The translations under genes and the position numbers were made by a program. Shown here piece by piece: positions 8,053 to 17,341 of a DNA stretch of 58,759 nucleotides (positions within the stretch are counted from its first letter, which is position 1; every line of letters starts with the position of its first letter). The stretch covers positions 1 through 58,759 of the forward strand of contig CALFWW010000061.1 in NCBI GenBank assembly GCA_937928575.1, in the 5' to 3' direction. The DNA is from an uncultured Saprospiraceae bacterium (GTDB lineage: Bacteria > Bacteroidota > Bacteroidia > Chitinophagales > Saprospiraceae). The notes beneath the pieces are model-generated. The model had not been told where the DNA came from, made no database searches, and worked only from the letters and a program-made list of their open reading frames with translations.

Positions 8053-9930
8053 ATGAGACCACTAAATTTATGGTTGCTTGCATTGCTGTTTTTCTTTGCC
8101 AATGAAGCTACTGCCAATTCCACAATTTATATTAATTACGAGACGTCTTGCTTTGACAAGTACGAATATTTATTAAACGATGGAGTTGATCAAAAAAAAT
8201 ACTACACTTATCATATTAAAAGAGGAACCAACGAAAGAGTGATTTTAGATGTCGGAACGGGTGCATCAGAAAGATTTTCTTCTCGACCTCAAAATGTCAA
8301 AAATTGCTACGAACTCCAATTCAATGAAGCATTTGCAAAACAAATAAATGATGGTCAAACCAATGTCTATATTTTGATGCAAGACTCATATGGTTATGCA
8401 GCCATTCCAGTTTCCAATGCCGCATATTTTTTCAATAACTATGATGGATTAGCATTTGCAACAAAAGATTATGCATTCAACTACAATTATTTCCAAGACA
8501 ATACGGGAACTGATTTAGCTTTGGATAATTCTGCAGCAAGTGTTTTCTATGCAGGTGTCATCAGCAATAAATGTCCAAAGAAATTTATTTTCAACAAGAA
8601 GGATAAACTAAATGGATTCAACACACAGATTACGATGATTCCTGATGTAGGCATTGTTGAATTAAAATCTGAAGTTAGGCCACCATTCATTGCAAACAAT
8701 AAATTGAATTTGGTACGTGTCAATAATTTGTCATTGGATGAATTTACTCAAAGACAATGTAGTGGATTAAGTACAAAACCAAGCGTAGTTACTTCTACAA
8801 CTCCTACAACCACTACCCCATCCACCACTACCCAGCCTTCGACTACCAATGACTGGCGCTCTCAAACTACCGTACCGCCTGTTTTCGTAGAACCGACAAT
8901 TGTCTCAAGTACACCGACTACAACGACGACTTCAACCTACAAGGAGCCAACGTATGTAAATAATTATCCGTCAACGACGACGACTTCGACAACAACGACT
9001 TACCCAAATAACAACGTAGTAACGGATGGTACCGTTTACAAAGATTTAGATCGTGGACTTTTTATTGATCGCAGGACTGGAGCGCCAGCAAATGGTGCGT
9101 ATGGTGGTGTAAATTACGTTCGTGGATATATGCAAGGTCAAGGAGCAGTTGCAACAACTACAACAACTCCAGTAAGAACCACACAACCATATGTACCACC
9201 AAAGACAACTTACTACCCTCCTGCACCTGCACCATCAACAACACGTGTAGTAACCACGACACCTGCCCCGACCAACAATTGTAACAAACCAAGTAGGTGG
9301 GGATACCATGTTGTAAGTCCAAAAGAAACTTTGTATAGAATTTCAAAACAATATGGTGTCAGTGTTTCTGATATCAAGAAGTGGAATAAACTGAGAAGTA
9401 ATAAAATCGCCATTTGTAGTGAATTACGTGTGAAGCCACCAGTAACGACTACAAGTACAACTCAACCTGCAAATACTTTTACTTCAAGAGGTGTCGCTCC
9501 GGATCCAAATTGGAAAAAACCAACCAACCATATTCACATCGTTCAAAATAATGAGACGCTTTACTCTATCGGTAAAAAATATGGATATACACCAGAAAGA
9601 ATGATGGCAATGAATGGACTGACTTCTCCGACGATTCAAAATGGACAAAAGTTATTCACGAATGATTGCAATTGCCCTGCCAATCAATACGGTGAAATTA
9701 GCACTAATATAACATCAGTTCCTGCTTCATACAACAATACAAACACAGTTCGCTTAACAAATAAAGGAACAACCGCATCAAAGAGAAGAGTACACATTGT
9801 TCAGAAAAAAGAAACACTTTACAGCATTGCTAAGAAATATGATATCCCACTTAGATTATTGCAGAAATATAATAATCTTGGAAAAAATGAAGTAATCATT
9901 CCTTTCCAAAAAATTTATTTGGAACAGTAA
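8053..9930 (+). CDS. Exported protein with three LysM domains
   Basis: 625 residues with a signal peptide (LLALLFFFANEATA). Residues ~22-240 form an unrecognised, Tyr/Asn-rich globular domain. A long Thr/Pro-rich linker (~245-415) follows, with runs such as TTTTPSTTTQPSTT. Three LysM peptidoglycan-binding domains then follow: YHVVSPKETLYRISKQYGVS (~417), IHIVQNNETLYSIGKKYG (~495) and VHIVQKKETLYSIAKKYD (~582). LysM units bind GlcNAc-containing glycan, so the protein likely sits at the cell wall and presents the N-terminal domain. No catalytic domain is visible. The linker looks like a site for O-glycosylation, which is common in Bacteroidota exported proteins (inference). A strong terminator follows. 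Confidence 0.85.
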   Translation: MRPLNLWLLALLFFFANEATANSTIYINYETSCFDKYEYLLNDGVDQKKYYTYHIKRGTNERVILDVGTGASERFSSRPQNVKNCYELQFNEAFAKQINDGQTNVYILMQDSYGYAAIPVSNAAYFFNNYDGLAFATKDYAFNYNYFQDNTGTDLALDNSAASVFYAGVISNKCPKKFIFNKKDKLNGFNTQITMIPDVGIVELKSEVRPPFIANNKLNLVRVNNLSLDEFTQRQCSGLSTKPSVVTSTTPTTTTPSTTTQPSTTNDWRSQTTVPPVFVEPTIVSSTPTTTTTSTYKEPTYVNNYPSTTTTSTTTTYPNNNVVTDGTVYKDLDRGLFIDRRTGAPANGAYGGVNYVRGYMQGQGAVATTTTTPVRTTQPYVPPKTTYYPPAPAPSTTRVVTTTPAPTNNCNKPSRWGYHVVSPKETLYRISKQYGVSVSDIKKWNKLRSNKIAICSELRVKPPVTTTSTTQPANTFTSRGVAPDPNWKKPTNHIHIVQNNETLYSIGKKYGYTPERMMAMNGLTSPTIQNGQKLFTNDCNCPANQYGEISTNITSVPASYNNTNTVRLTNKGTTASKRRVHIVQKKETLYSIAKKYDIPLRLLQKYNNLGKNEVIIPFQKIYLEQ

Positions 9931-9950
9931 TTTTTCCTTACTAAGCATAA

Positions 9951-9987
9951 AAAAGGCAACTCAATTAATTTTGAGTTGCCTTTTTTT
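9951..9987 (+). terminator. Rho-independent terminator after LysM gene
   Basis: A perfect 14-bp stem (9951-9964 with 9971-9984) around a 6-base loop, followed by a T-run to 9987. It lies 20 bases after the stop of the LysM gene. Confidence 0.9.
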
Positions 9988-10062
9988 ATGTTGGAAGGTG
10001 GTGGATTTGGAAGGTGGGATGCGGGTGTGTGTGCTTTAGATGAAGGGAGATTCCAAAACGCA

Positions 10063-10283
10063 GGTATCCACCCCGGCCAATCAATTGGCCGACCCTCCTT
10101 GGAGAAAAAGGAGGGCTAGGGCTTGAGGACGTGGGGACAAGAGGACGTGGTACATGAGTGAGTTGATAATCCTTCTAGCACTGAAATTATCACAACTAGA
10201 CATGCACGTTCTTGCGTGCTCATGTACTCACGCGCTTACCCTCCTTATCAAGGAGGGTCGAAACAAAGTTTCGGGGTGGATCC
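10063..10283. repeat. MITE-like composite of two inverted double-hairpin units
   Basis: Unit 1 (10063-10115) reads ATCCACCCC, then hairpin CGGCCAAT-ca-ATTGGCCG (10074-10091), then hairpin CCCTCCTT...AAGGAGGG (10093-10115). Unit 2 (10239-10283) is the same design inverted: CCCTCCTTatcAAGGAGGG (10239-10257), then CGAAAC-aaa-GTTTCG (10259-10273), then GGGTGGATCC. The first hairpins differ in bases but both pair perfectly. Between the units lie GAGGACGTGG words and GTACATGAGTG/CTCATGTACTC inverted words. The rest of the gap (9988-10512) holds no gene that I trust. Confidence 0.7.
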
Positions 10284-10512
10284 AACACACTCACCCCCAC
10301 CTCATCATTCAAATTCCATGTTTTCAAATAACAATAAGGCTAGCCTAAAACAATATCTAATTTTAAATACATATGTTACATTATGCAAATGAATCATTTA
10401 AAAAATAAAAAAGGTCGCATTTGAAATCTACCTAAATCAAAAGAAGTACTTCATCTGAATTTTGTTAAATTTAGAAACCCTAACATTTCTCTTGCTTAGC
10501 AAAAAAGAAATT

Positions 10513-12516
10513 ATGAAAACAATAATTTTATTCCTATTGAGTCTTCTCTCAATAAACTTACTAATAGCTCAAAACTTCGAGGAAGTCGCTTCCAGTTTGA
10601 ATATCAATGCTACCTACGAAAGCATGATTTTGGGAAGTGGAACATTTGGAGGTGGAGTTAGCTTTGCGGACTTTAATCAAGATGGATGGGATGATTTGAC
10701 TTTTGCATCTGGTATTGGTCTGCCACTCGTTTTCTTTATCAACAATCAAGGCACTTATTTGCAAGTAAATCCTGGAATCTACAATACACAAGAGACCAAG
10801 CAAGTCCTTTGGGTTGATTTTGATAATGACGGTGATAAGGATTTTTTCTGTACGGTTGTCAATGGTTTTAACCATTTGTATCGGAATAATGGGGATAATT
10901 CATTTACAGATATTTCTCAAATGGCGGGTGTTATGGGTTCACCCAATGCAGATAGTTTTGGTGCTTGTTTTGGTGATTACAATAATGATGGATGGCTTGA
11001 TTTATATGTCGCCAATCGACAATTTTCTTCGGGCGAACCAACCAATTATCTTTATACAAATAACGCCAATGGGACATTCACAGAATTCGGAGGAAACTTA
11101 ATAGCAAACAACGGAGTCAAACCCACTTTTGCTCCTGTATTTTTTGATGCAGATCGTAACGGTTGGCAAGATATATTTCTAGCACAAGATCGACTAAATA
11201 TTCCAAATGACTTATTACTCAATACCAATGGAAATTTTACAAATGTAAGTGTGGAGGCAGGAGTTAATCATTATATTGATGGAATGAATGCTGGTGTCGC
11301 CGATTATGATAATGACAATGATTTGGATATTTATGTTACTAATACTCCAGATGGAAACTTATTGTTGAGAAATGATGGAAGTGGCGTATTTACCAATGTT
11401 GCCGCTGCTGCAGGTGTTATCGCCAATCATGTCGGTTGGGGTGGGAATTTTTTCGATGCAGAAAATGATGGTGACCTGGATTTGTATGTCAGCTGCAGTA
11501 TCAACAATGGTTCCGAATCCAATCGGTTTTATACAAATACTGGGAATGGCACCTTTACAGAAAATGTAGCAGGAGGTTTGCCAGGAGATTTAGTTTCTAG
11601 TTACGGAAATGCAATTGGCGATTACAACAACGATGGTCAACTGGATATAGCTGTTTCAAATTCTATTACTAACCATTTCGTCTGGAAAAATAACAATGTA
11701 TCTACCAATAATTGGTTAAAAATAGATTTAATTGGAACTGTAAGCAATCGTGATGGAGTCGGAAGTTGGGTAGAGATTTATGCGGGTACCGATACTTACT
11801 TGCGATATAAACATTGTGGGGAAGCCTACTTAGCACAAAATACGGATTACCTTCATGTAGGTCTTAATGATCATACTGTCATTGATGAAATCAAAGTTTT
11901 TTGGCTGAGTGGAAATGTGTCTACAATAACGAATGTCAACACTAATCAAAGGATACAAATTTTTGAAGAAAATGTACCACTCGCAATCACCGTTACAGAT
12001 TTTCATTTGAGTTCTATTGAAGATAATGCATTCAATCTATCTTGGACAATAAACGATCGAATGGCGGCGAAAGAAATAATTTTACAAAAAAGCACAACTG
12101 GAAATGACTTTGAAGATATTCCAATGCTAAATTCCAGCGATCGTTATAGGGACTGGGAAGTACAGAAAAATCAACAGTATTATTACCGTTTAAAAGTCGT
12201 AGATGCGGAAGGTAACATCATTTATTCTGATATCATTGCTGCATCCCTTAAAATAAGGTCGTCTATCTTAAGTGTTTCTATTTTTCCGAATCCATCTGAC
12301 AAGCTTTTGAATTTACAGATTAACTCTTTTGCAAAAGGGCAAGTTAAATATAGCATTCTTGACGGTTCAGGTCGACAACTTAATTCCTTCAATGAAACTG
12401 TTGAAATGGGTACCAATGATTTTCAATTTGAAATTGAATCATTAAACCCAAACCAGTATTTCCTGCAAATCGAAATAAATGGGGAAATAATCTATAGACC
12501 TTTTACAAAAATTTAA
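10513..12516 (+). CDS. T9SS-secreted VCBS/FG-GAP and ASPIC/UnbV repeat protein
   Basis: 667 residues from ATG 10513, which gives a clean signal peptide (MKTIILFLLSLLSINLLIAQ). The upstream in-frame ATG at 10462 would bury it. Residues ~30-400 carry repeated FG-GAP/VCBS motifs of the Asp-rich kind (DFNQDGWDD, DFDNDGDKDF, DYNNDGWLDLY, DYDNDNDLDIY, DAENDGDLDLY), which form a calcium-binding beta-propeller. An ASPIC/UnbV domain follows at ~400-490 (NWLKIDLIG...NRDGVGSWVEI). Then come a fibronectin-like stretch and a T9SS type A sorting tail at ~590-667 (SIFPNPSDKLLNLQI...YFLQIEINGE). It is likely displayed on or released from the surface; the ligand is unknown. Confidence 0.9.
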   Translation: MKTIILFLLSLLSINLLIAQNFEEVASSLNINATYESMILGSGTFGGGVSFADFNQDGWDDLTFASGIGLPLVFFINNQGTYLQVNPGIYNTQETKQVLWVDFDNDGDKDFFCTVVNGFNHLYRNNGDNSFTDISQMAGVMGSPNADSFGACFGDYNNDGWLDLYVANRQFSSGEPTNYLYTNNANGTFTEFGGNLIANNGVKPTFAPVFFDADRNGWQDIFLAQDRLNIPNDLLLNTNGNFTNVSVEAGVNHYIDGMNAGVADYDNDNDLDIYVTNTPDGNLLLRNDGSGVFTNVAAAAGVIANHVGWGGNFFDAENDGDLDLYVSCSINNGSESNRFYTNTGNGTFTENVAGGLPGDLVSSYGNAIGDYNNDGQLDIAVSNSITNHFVWKNNNVSTNNWLKIDLIGTVSNRDGVGSWVEIYAGTDTYLRYKHCGEAYLAQNTDYLHVGLNDHTVIDEIKVFWLSGNVSTITNVNTNQRIQIFEENVPLAITVTDFHLSSIEDNAFNLSWTINDRMAAKEIILQKSTTGNDFEDIPMLNSSDRYRDWEVQKNQQYYYRLKVVDAEGNIIYSDIIAASLKIRSSILSVSIFPNPSDKLLNLQINSFAKGQVKYSILDGSGRQLNSFNETVEMGTNDFQFEIESLNPNQYFLQIEINGEIIYRPFTKI

Positions 12517-12657
12517 AGAGCAGGTCTAATCGCGAAATAATATTTTTGAACATTGAATTCGTGCAACAATAGCATTTTACTGTATGTTTCATGAATTATG
12601 GATTGGTTTCAAATTCACCCCAAGTAGAGAAAATTGAAGTATAAAACGGAGATTAAA

Positions 12658-13242
12658 TTATTTAGCAGACCATTCTAAACGATCAAAAAGTTCATCCAAA
12701 TAATTTTCAAATGTTAGTAGAGCGGCAGGCCCTTCATTATTCTTTTTGACTTGCTTGATTTGGTCTCCAACTTGGATTGTGAGAATAGTTTTTGAATGCT
12801 CTGAAACTCTTTTGGCTGAATCGTTAACAGGATAACTCGATTCGAAATTAAAAAAATTAGCTTTGTCAATTTCATCGATTAAATCCTTCATTTGTTGCTG
12901 TGATATCTGACCTTCATACCTACCTTTAATATGGACATTCTTGCGTCCAAAAAAGGTCGCTTTTCCATCAGAATATAACTTTGCTTCATAGATTGAACAA
13001 CTTCCTAAACAAGGTGTTCGCTTAATGGAAGCTACCATGTATGTTTTGTTCTTTTTATTGGGAAATCCGGTTAGATCTCCATTTGGATAGACAGGTAGTT
13101 TGGTGTCAACTTTGGAATCTGCTTTTGGAATTGAGGTTGTTTCCGTTGATTTTTCCTTTTTTAATTTCTTTAAAATGTGTTTATCACATGCGGATAATGC
13201 AATAATGGCACCTAGCAAAATACAAAAGAAAATCTTTTTCAT
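12658..13242 (-). CDS. DUF6438-type lipoprotein
   Basis: 194 residues from the ATG at 13242, chosen because it puts MKKIFFCILLGAIIALSAC, a good lipoprotein signal with the lipobox cysteine, at the N-terminus. An ATG 18 bases further upstream is possible but spoils it. The domain from ~70 onward has the RTPCLGSCSIYEAKLYSDG motif, a FFG...IKGRYEGQIS strand pair and a helix with FFNFESSYPVNDSA, which fits DUF6438. Function is not established. The two cysteines in PCLGSC may form a disulfide. Anchored in the envelope by inference. Confidence 0.8.
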   Translation of the reverse strand: MKKIFFCILLGAIIALSACDKHILKKLKKEKSTETTSIPKADSKVDTKLPVYPNGDLTGFPNKKNKTYMVASIKRTPCLGSCSIYEAKLYSDGKATFFGRKNVHIKGRYEGQISQQQMKDLIDEIDKANFFNFESSYPVNDSAKRVSEHSKTILTIQVGDQIKQVKKNNEGPAALLTFENYLDELFDRLEWSAK

Positions 13243-13348
13243 TGATGGGAGATTGTGCAAGGTTTTGCGCTGACGAATGAATTGATGCTGACCTCAATAA
13301 TTTCTCAAAACTGATTTTCGCCATTTTTTGAGATTTACCAAGATAAGC

Positions 13349-13385
13349 TAACAATAAAAATAGGCATTTCCCATTTTTATTGTTA
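13349..13385. terminator. Perfect 13-bp AT-rich hairpin downstream of yidC
   Basis: TAACAATAAAAAT (13349-13361) pairs perfectly with ATTTTTATTGTTA (13373-13385) around an 11-base loop. Read on the minus strand it lies 40-80 bases after the yidC stop and ends in a stem strand rich in T, so it may terminate yidC transcription. A second small stem (CGCT...AGCG) is next to it. No long T-tract follows. Confidence 0.45.
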
Positions 13386-13428
13386 ACGCTCCTTTAGCGC
13401 TTTCCTAGTTTTATCCAGAAATAAAATA

Positions 13429-15339
13429 TTACTTTTTCTTCTTACTTTTTTTCTTCGCCGTAGTAGATTTAGCAGCATTCGCTTTTTCTTGTGCTTCCAA
13501 TCGCTTCTTTTGTTCTTTCATAGCTTCTTCTAGTTTGGCAGAGAAACCACTCTTCTTTTTCTTGGGTTTATTTTTATAATTCTGAAGTTCTGCTTCAATT
13601 TTCTTTTTATCAATCAGGTAATTTTTGGTAATGACCATTTGAGCCACATTAAAGATATTGCTGAATAATAAATAACAAGTCAATCCCGATGCATAATTAT
13701 TGAAGAAAAATAAGAACATCAACGGCATCAAGTACTGCATATATTTCATCATCGGATTGGCGGACATATCCATGTGACGAGAATTATAATAGGTATAAGC
13801 AACCGTACTAATCGCCCAAAGCAACGTGAATAAACTCAAGTGCTCTCCATAGAAAGGCACTTCAAAAGGCAACCAAGCAAACACATCATAGGAAGACAAA
13901 TCAGTCGCCCACAAAAATGGTTGTTGTCTAAATTCTATCGAAGAAGGAAAAAATCGATAAAGTGCAAACCAGATCGGCATTTGCAATATTACCGGAAGAC
14001 ATCCTCCCATTGGATTTACTCCGAATTCCCGATACAACTTCATCGTCTCCATTTGCTTAGCCTGAGGATCATCTTTAAATTTATCCCCCATTGCAGCAAT
14101 CTGTGGTTTTAAGGCAGCCATTTTTGATTGAGAGTAAATCATCTTGTACATAAAAGGATATAACAAGAGTTTTACCAACAACGTAAGTACTAAAATAACA
14201 ATCCCTTTTGAACCAATAAACTGAGATAAGGTGTTAAATAATGGACGGATCATATATCGATTGATCGTTCCGAAAATACTTGGTCCAAATGCTATGGTAT
14301 ATTCCATATCATTATCATAAGCACTCAATAAATCATACTCTTTCGGCCCGATATACAAATCCATCGAAATATTAGAATCTCCACTATTGGAAATCGGAAT
14401 TGATATGTTAGAACGAAGCTTTTTTAAATCAGCATCATCTGTATCCATCATCGCTGTTTCCAGAATTCCATTTTTGAAATGCTCTTTTGCGGTCAAAGAA
14501 GTTTGGAAGAACTGATTGGAATGCGCAATCCATTTCAGATTTGTTTCACCGAATTCTTCTTTATCATCACCAGTGCAACTACAATAGGAAGGAGACTCAT
14601 CAGTTTCTTTGTAGTAAATACTAGAATAGGTTCTTTCAAAAGTATGGTTGAGTTCTATTTTATCAAGATAGTTGGTCCAATCCAATTGAATTTCATTGCC
14701 GGTCAATTGACCTCCCATTCCATTCAATGCCACATCATAATCTAAGCGATAACCACCCGGCTTCAAGGTATATTTTTGTTCGAAGTATCCACCACCCTCC
14801 GCAGGTAATTTGAATGAGACGCTATTTCCGTTTTTGGTTGGTTGGAAAAACAAATTACCTGTATTCATTTTACCTCCTGCAACTGAATTTACAGGTAAGA
14901 TGAAATCAAACTTATTTTTTTCATCTTCTAAAAGCAAAAGCGGTGTTTTAATTTCGTTTTTCGCCGAATCTAAAACATGCTTGTAGTAATTCTTCAGCTC
15001 TGCTTTTTTGACTCGCCCACCTTTATTGGTAAATGTAATTTTGACCACTTCATTTTCCAGCACAATTTCTTCTTCGGTTCCTGAAGTTGCGGTTCCGAAA
15101 CTACCATATTGAGCAGCTTTTTGAGCCATCGCAGCTGAATCTAACGGTTGGCTGGTAGTATTAGTAGTTGGAATGGTGGCCAAATTATCTATCGGCTGGG
15201 TAGCCGCTTCCGCCATCGCAGTTGAGTCCTGCACACGTTTCATTTCTTTTAACTCCGCCTCACTCGGTGCATTTATTTTTGCCCAAACGAAAAACAGAAT
15301 AAAAATCAGTGTTAAACCTATAACATTGTTTTTATCCAT
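13429..15339 (-). CDS. yidC: Membrane protein insertase YidC
   Basis: 636 residues. The N-terminal membrane anchor is at ~5-22 (VIGLTLIFILFFVWAKI). A large periplasmic beta domain follows (~75-345), then the conserved insertase core from ~350: INRYMIRPLFNTLSQF, then KGIVILVLTLLVKLLLYPF, a cytoplasmic hairpin with MKLYREFGVNPMGGCLPVILQMPIWFALYRF, and two further membrane segments. The tail is very Lys-rich, as in forms that contact ribosomes. YidC inserts and folds inner-membrane proteins, alone or with SecYEG. The gene is single here; the usual Bacteroidota neighbour pyrG is not seen. Confidence 0.97.
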   Translation of the reverse strand: MDKNNVIGLTLIFILFFVWAKINAPSEAELKEMKRVQDSTAMAEAATQPIDNLATIPTTNTTSQPLDSAAMAQKAAQYGSFGTATSGTEEEIVLENEVVKITFTNKGGRVKKAELKNYYKHVLDSAKNEIKTPLLLLEDEKNKFDFILPVNSVAGGKMNTGNLFFQPTKNGNSVSFKLPAEGGGYFEQKYTLKPGGYRLDYDVALNGMGGQLTGNEIQLDWTNYLDKIELNHTFERTYSSIYYKETDESPSYCSCTGDDKEEFGETNLKWIAHSNQFFQTSLTAKEHFKNGILETAMMDTDDADLKKLRSNISIPISNSGDSNISMDLYIGPKEYDLLSAYDNDMEYTIAFGPSIFGTINRYMIRPLFNTLSQFIGSKGIVILVLTLLVKLLLYPFMYKMIYSQSKMAALKPQIAAMGDKFKDDPQAKQMETMKLYREFGVNPMGGCLPVILQMPIWFALYRFFPSSIEFRQQPFLWATDLSSYDVFAWLPFEVPFYGEHLSLFTLLWAISTVAYTYYNSRHMDMSANPMMKYMQYLMPLMFLFFFNNYASGLTCYLLFSNIFNVAQMVITKNYLIDKKKIEAELQNYKNKPKKKKSGFSAKLEEAMKEQKKRLEAQEKANAAKSTTAKKKSKKKK

Positions 15340-15419
15340 GATGTATCTTTAGAATAGTTTTATTCATAGTGTTCAAATCGCGGCAAAGATATAACTTTGT
15401 ACCGCTTAACCCTATATCT

Positions 15420-15851
15420 ATGGCTGAATATTCAGGTATTTTAGACGAACAATTGATTCAAAGCTATTTGAATGCAGAATACCGTGTCATAAAACCACAA
15501 ATAACTATAAAAATTGGGCAAATCAACCTGCTTTTGAATGAATTGCTAATGGACAATAATGCCTATTACTATGCTTTTATCACTGCCGAAAACCCTTATT
15601 CAAACAGTTTTAGCAAAATTGAAAATGCAGTTTTGATGAATCAACTGAAGGCCGACCTGATACATCTCAATCTAGTTTTTTTAGAAGGTATCGGCATTGA
15701 TCCAAATGGCAACTGGCCTGGTGAAAATAGTTTTTTGGTTTTAGACCTGCATCCGTTGACGGCTATCGAATTGGGTAAGAAGTACCAACAACATGCGATT
15801 GTGGTAGGTGGACTTGGAGAAGTGCCGCTGCTTAAAATTACCTCAGCTTAG
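15420..15851 (+). CDS. DUF3293 domain protein
   Basis: 143 residues from ATG 15420. The open frame extends upstream to 15369, but the conserved domain begins right after 15420 and the extension lies next to the yidC promoter. Motifs seen are LIQSYLNAEYRV, FITAENPYSNSFSKIENAVLMNQLK, GIGIDPNGNWPGENSFLVLDL and IELGKKYQQHAIVV. This is the usual DUF3293 order of ITA-NP, an EN-containing helix, a W-E/P-S-FLV strand and a GQ-A-V strand. Its function is unknown. It stands alone between divergent yidC and convergent aspartate kinase. Confidence 0.8.
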   Translation: MAEYSGILDEQLIQSYLNAEYRVIKPQITIKIGQINLLLNELLMDNNAYYYAFITAENPYSNSFSKIENAVLMNQLKADLIHLNLVFLEGIGIDPNGNWPGENSFLVLDLHPLTAIELGKKYQQHAIVVGGLGEVPLLKITSA

Positions 15852-15899
15852 ATTCAAATGACTCAAACCAGTTTTTAATTCTGAAAACAAAAATAATCA

Positions 15900-17156
15900 C
15901 TACCTCACTACAAACCGAATCGTCTCCCCACTCTTTTCTTCTAACAATATAATTTTGTCCTTCGTTAATTTTTCGATCACTTCTTGTTGGAAATGACGGA
16001 TAGTGATGAGTTGTAGGTTATCTTCTACCTCAACTGTAAATTCTTTTCGCAGTTCTTCAATTAAGACTTTTAGACGTGCACGTGTGTCTCGAACACTGAC
16101 GGAAAAACTAATGGCTGTATTTCGCATCATATTAATCTTGATTCTGGAAGCAGCGAATTTTTCAAAGATATAACTGAGGTGCTGTTCTGCTACAAATGAA
16201 AAATCATTGGTTGATATTTTTATTAAAACCTGATTGTTTTCTAGAACGATTACTGGCGGATAATTTTTCACCAATTCCTGATTGATCACCGTACCTGCGC
16301 CACCTGGATCGACAAAGGACTTGACATACATCGGTATTTTTTTGTTTTGGAGCGGCTTGATTGTTTTGGGGTGAATTACTTTGGCACCGTAATAGGTCAT
16401 TTCAATAGCTTCCCGATAAGACATCCTATCTATTTTGACAACATCATCAAATACTGTCGGATCACCTGTCAAAATTCCACGCACATCTTTCCATATGGAT
16501 ACACTTTCTGCATCCAAACAATAGGCAAAAATAGCAGCACTAAAATCAGAACCTTCTCTACCCAACGTAGTTGTGTTGTTATCAGTAGTGCCACCAATGA
16601 ATCCTTGCGTTACGATAACATTAGAATCGGTTAATTTTTGAGTTAATGTGGCAGATACTTTCTTCTGAGTAGCTTTCCAATTTATTTTTCCATCTCGATA
16701 GGTTTCGTCCGTAATGATGACATCACGTGCATCTTGCCAGGAAGCAGATACGTTTTCTTTTTTTAGATAATTTGCTAAAATAGTTGAAGAGGCCAACTCT
16801 CCTACACTAACGATTTGGTCATAAATGTAATCGTATCCATCATGCACATCATCTTCAATCACCCATTCGATTTCTACAAAAATATCGTTGAGTAAACTGG
16901 CTGTTTCAGAATTCGGTCCAAATAAATTTTCGCACACTTCAAAATGTTTAGAGCGGACGGACTCATATAATTGGAATGCTTCTCCTGTTTGATTGAAATA
17001 AGCATTGACGATTCCTTCCAGTTGGTTGGTTACTTTTCCTATTGCAGAAACGACCACTAATAAGGGTTCTGGATGATTTTTTATAATGGAAGTGACATTT
17101 TTAATTCCTTCTATATCTTTTACAGAAGCTCCTCCGAATTTGAAAACTTTTGCCAT
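15900..17156 (-). CDS. lysC: Aspartate kinase
   Basis: 418 residues. It phosphorylates L-aspartate, the first step toward lysine/diaminopimelate, threonine and methionine. The N-terminal KFGGASV motif (nucleotide binding), SVGELASS, the GREGSDFSAA substrate loop and an ISIWKDV-like VSIWKDVRGILTGDP motif are intact. Residues ~300-418 are ACT-like regulatory sequence, so feedback control by an end product is likely. No homoserine dehydrogenase domain is fused, so it is the monofunctional form. It is next to no other pathway gene. The symbol lysC is by family; the feedback type cannot be told. Confidence 0.93.
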   Translation of the reverse strand: MAKVFKFGGASVKDIEGIKNVTSIIKNHPEPLLVVVSAIGKVTNQLEGIVNAYFNQTGEAFQLYESVRSKHFEVCENLFGPNSETASLLNDIFVEIEWVIEDDVHDGYDYIYDQIVSVGELASSTILANYLKKENVSASWQDARDVIITDETYRDGKINWKATQKKVSATLTQKLTDSNVIVTQGFIGGTTDNNTTTLGREGSDFSAAIFAYCLDAESVSIWKDVRGILTGDPTVFDDVVKIDRMSYREAIEMTYYGAKVIHPKTIKPLQNKKIPMYVKSFVDPGGAGTVINQELVKNYPPVIVLENNQVLIKISTNDFSFVAEQHLSYIFEKFAASRIKINMMRNTAISFSVSVRDTRARLKVLIEELRKEFTVEVEDNLQLITIRHFQQEVIEKLTKDKIILLEEKSGETIRFVVR

Positions 17157-17341
17157 AGTATACTTTGCTTAATTTTGCGTCAAAAATAATATAGTTTTTA
17201 ATTTGGAATGCGAATAGTCGTAGGAATCCACTGCTTTTTCAGTTAAGAATTTCATAATGAAGCAATTGTCTGATACCAAACCCCTATTTTTGTCGTCTAA
17301 AGGCGGGTTACCCTTTCCATTTGATAAACCAAAATAATGAT

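Noticed and set aside
10154-10348. A 64-codon open frame on the plus strand
   Set aside because: It runs through the inverted hairpin element and its product is low-complexity with repeat-derived residues, so I treat it as chance.
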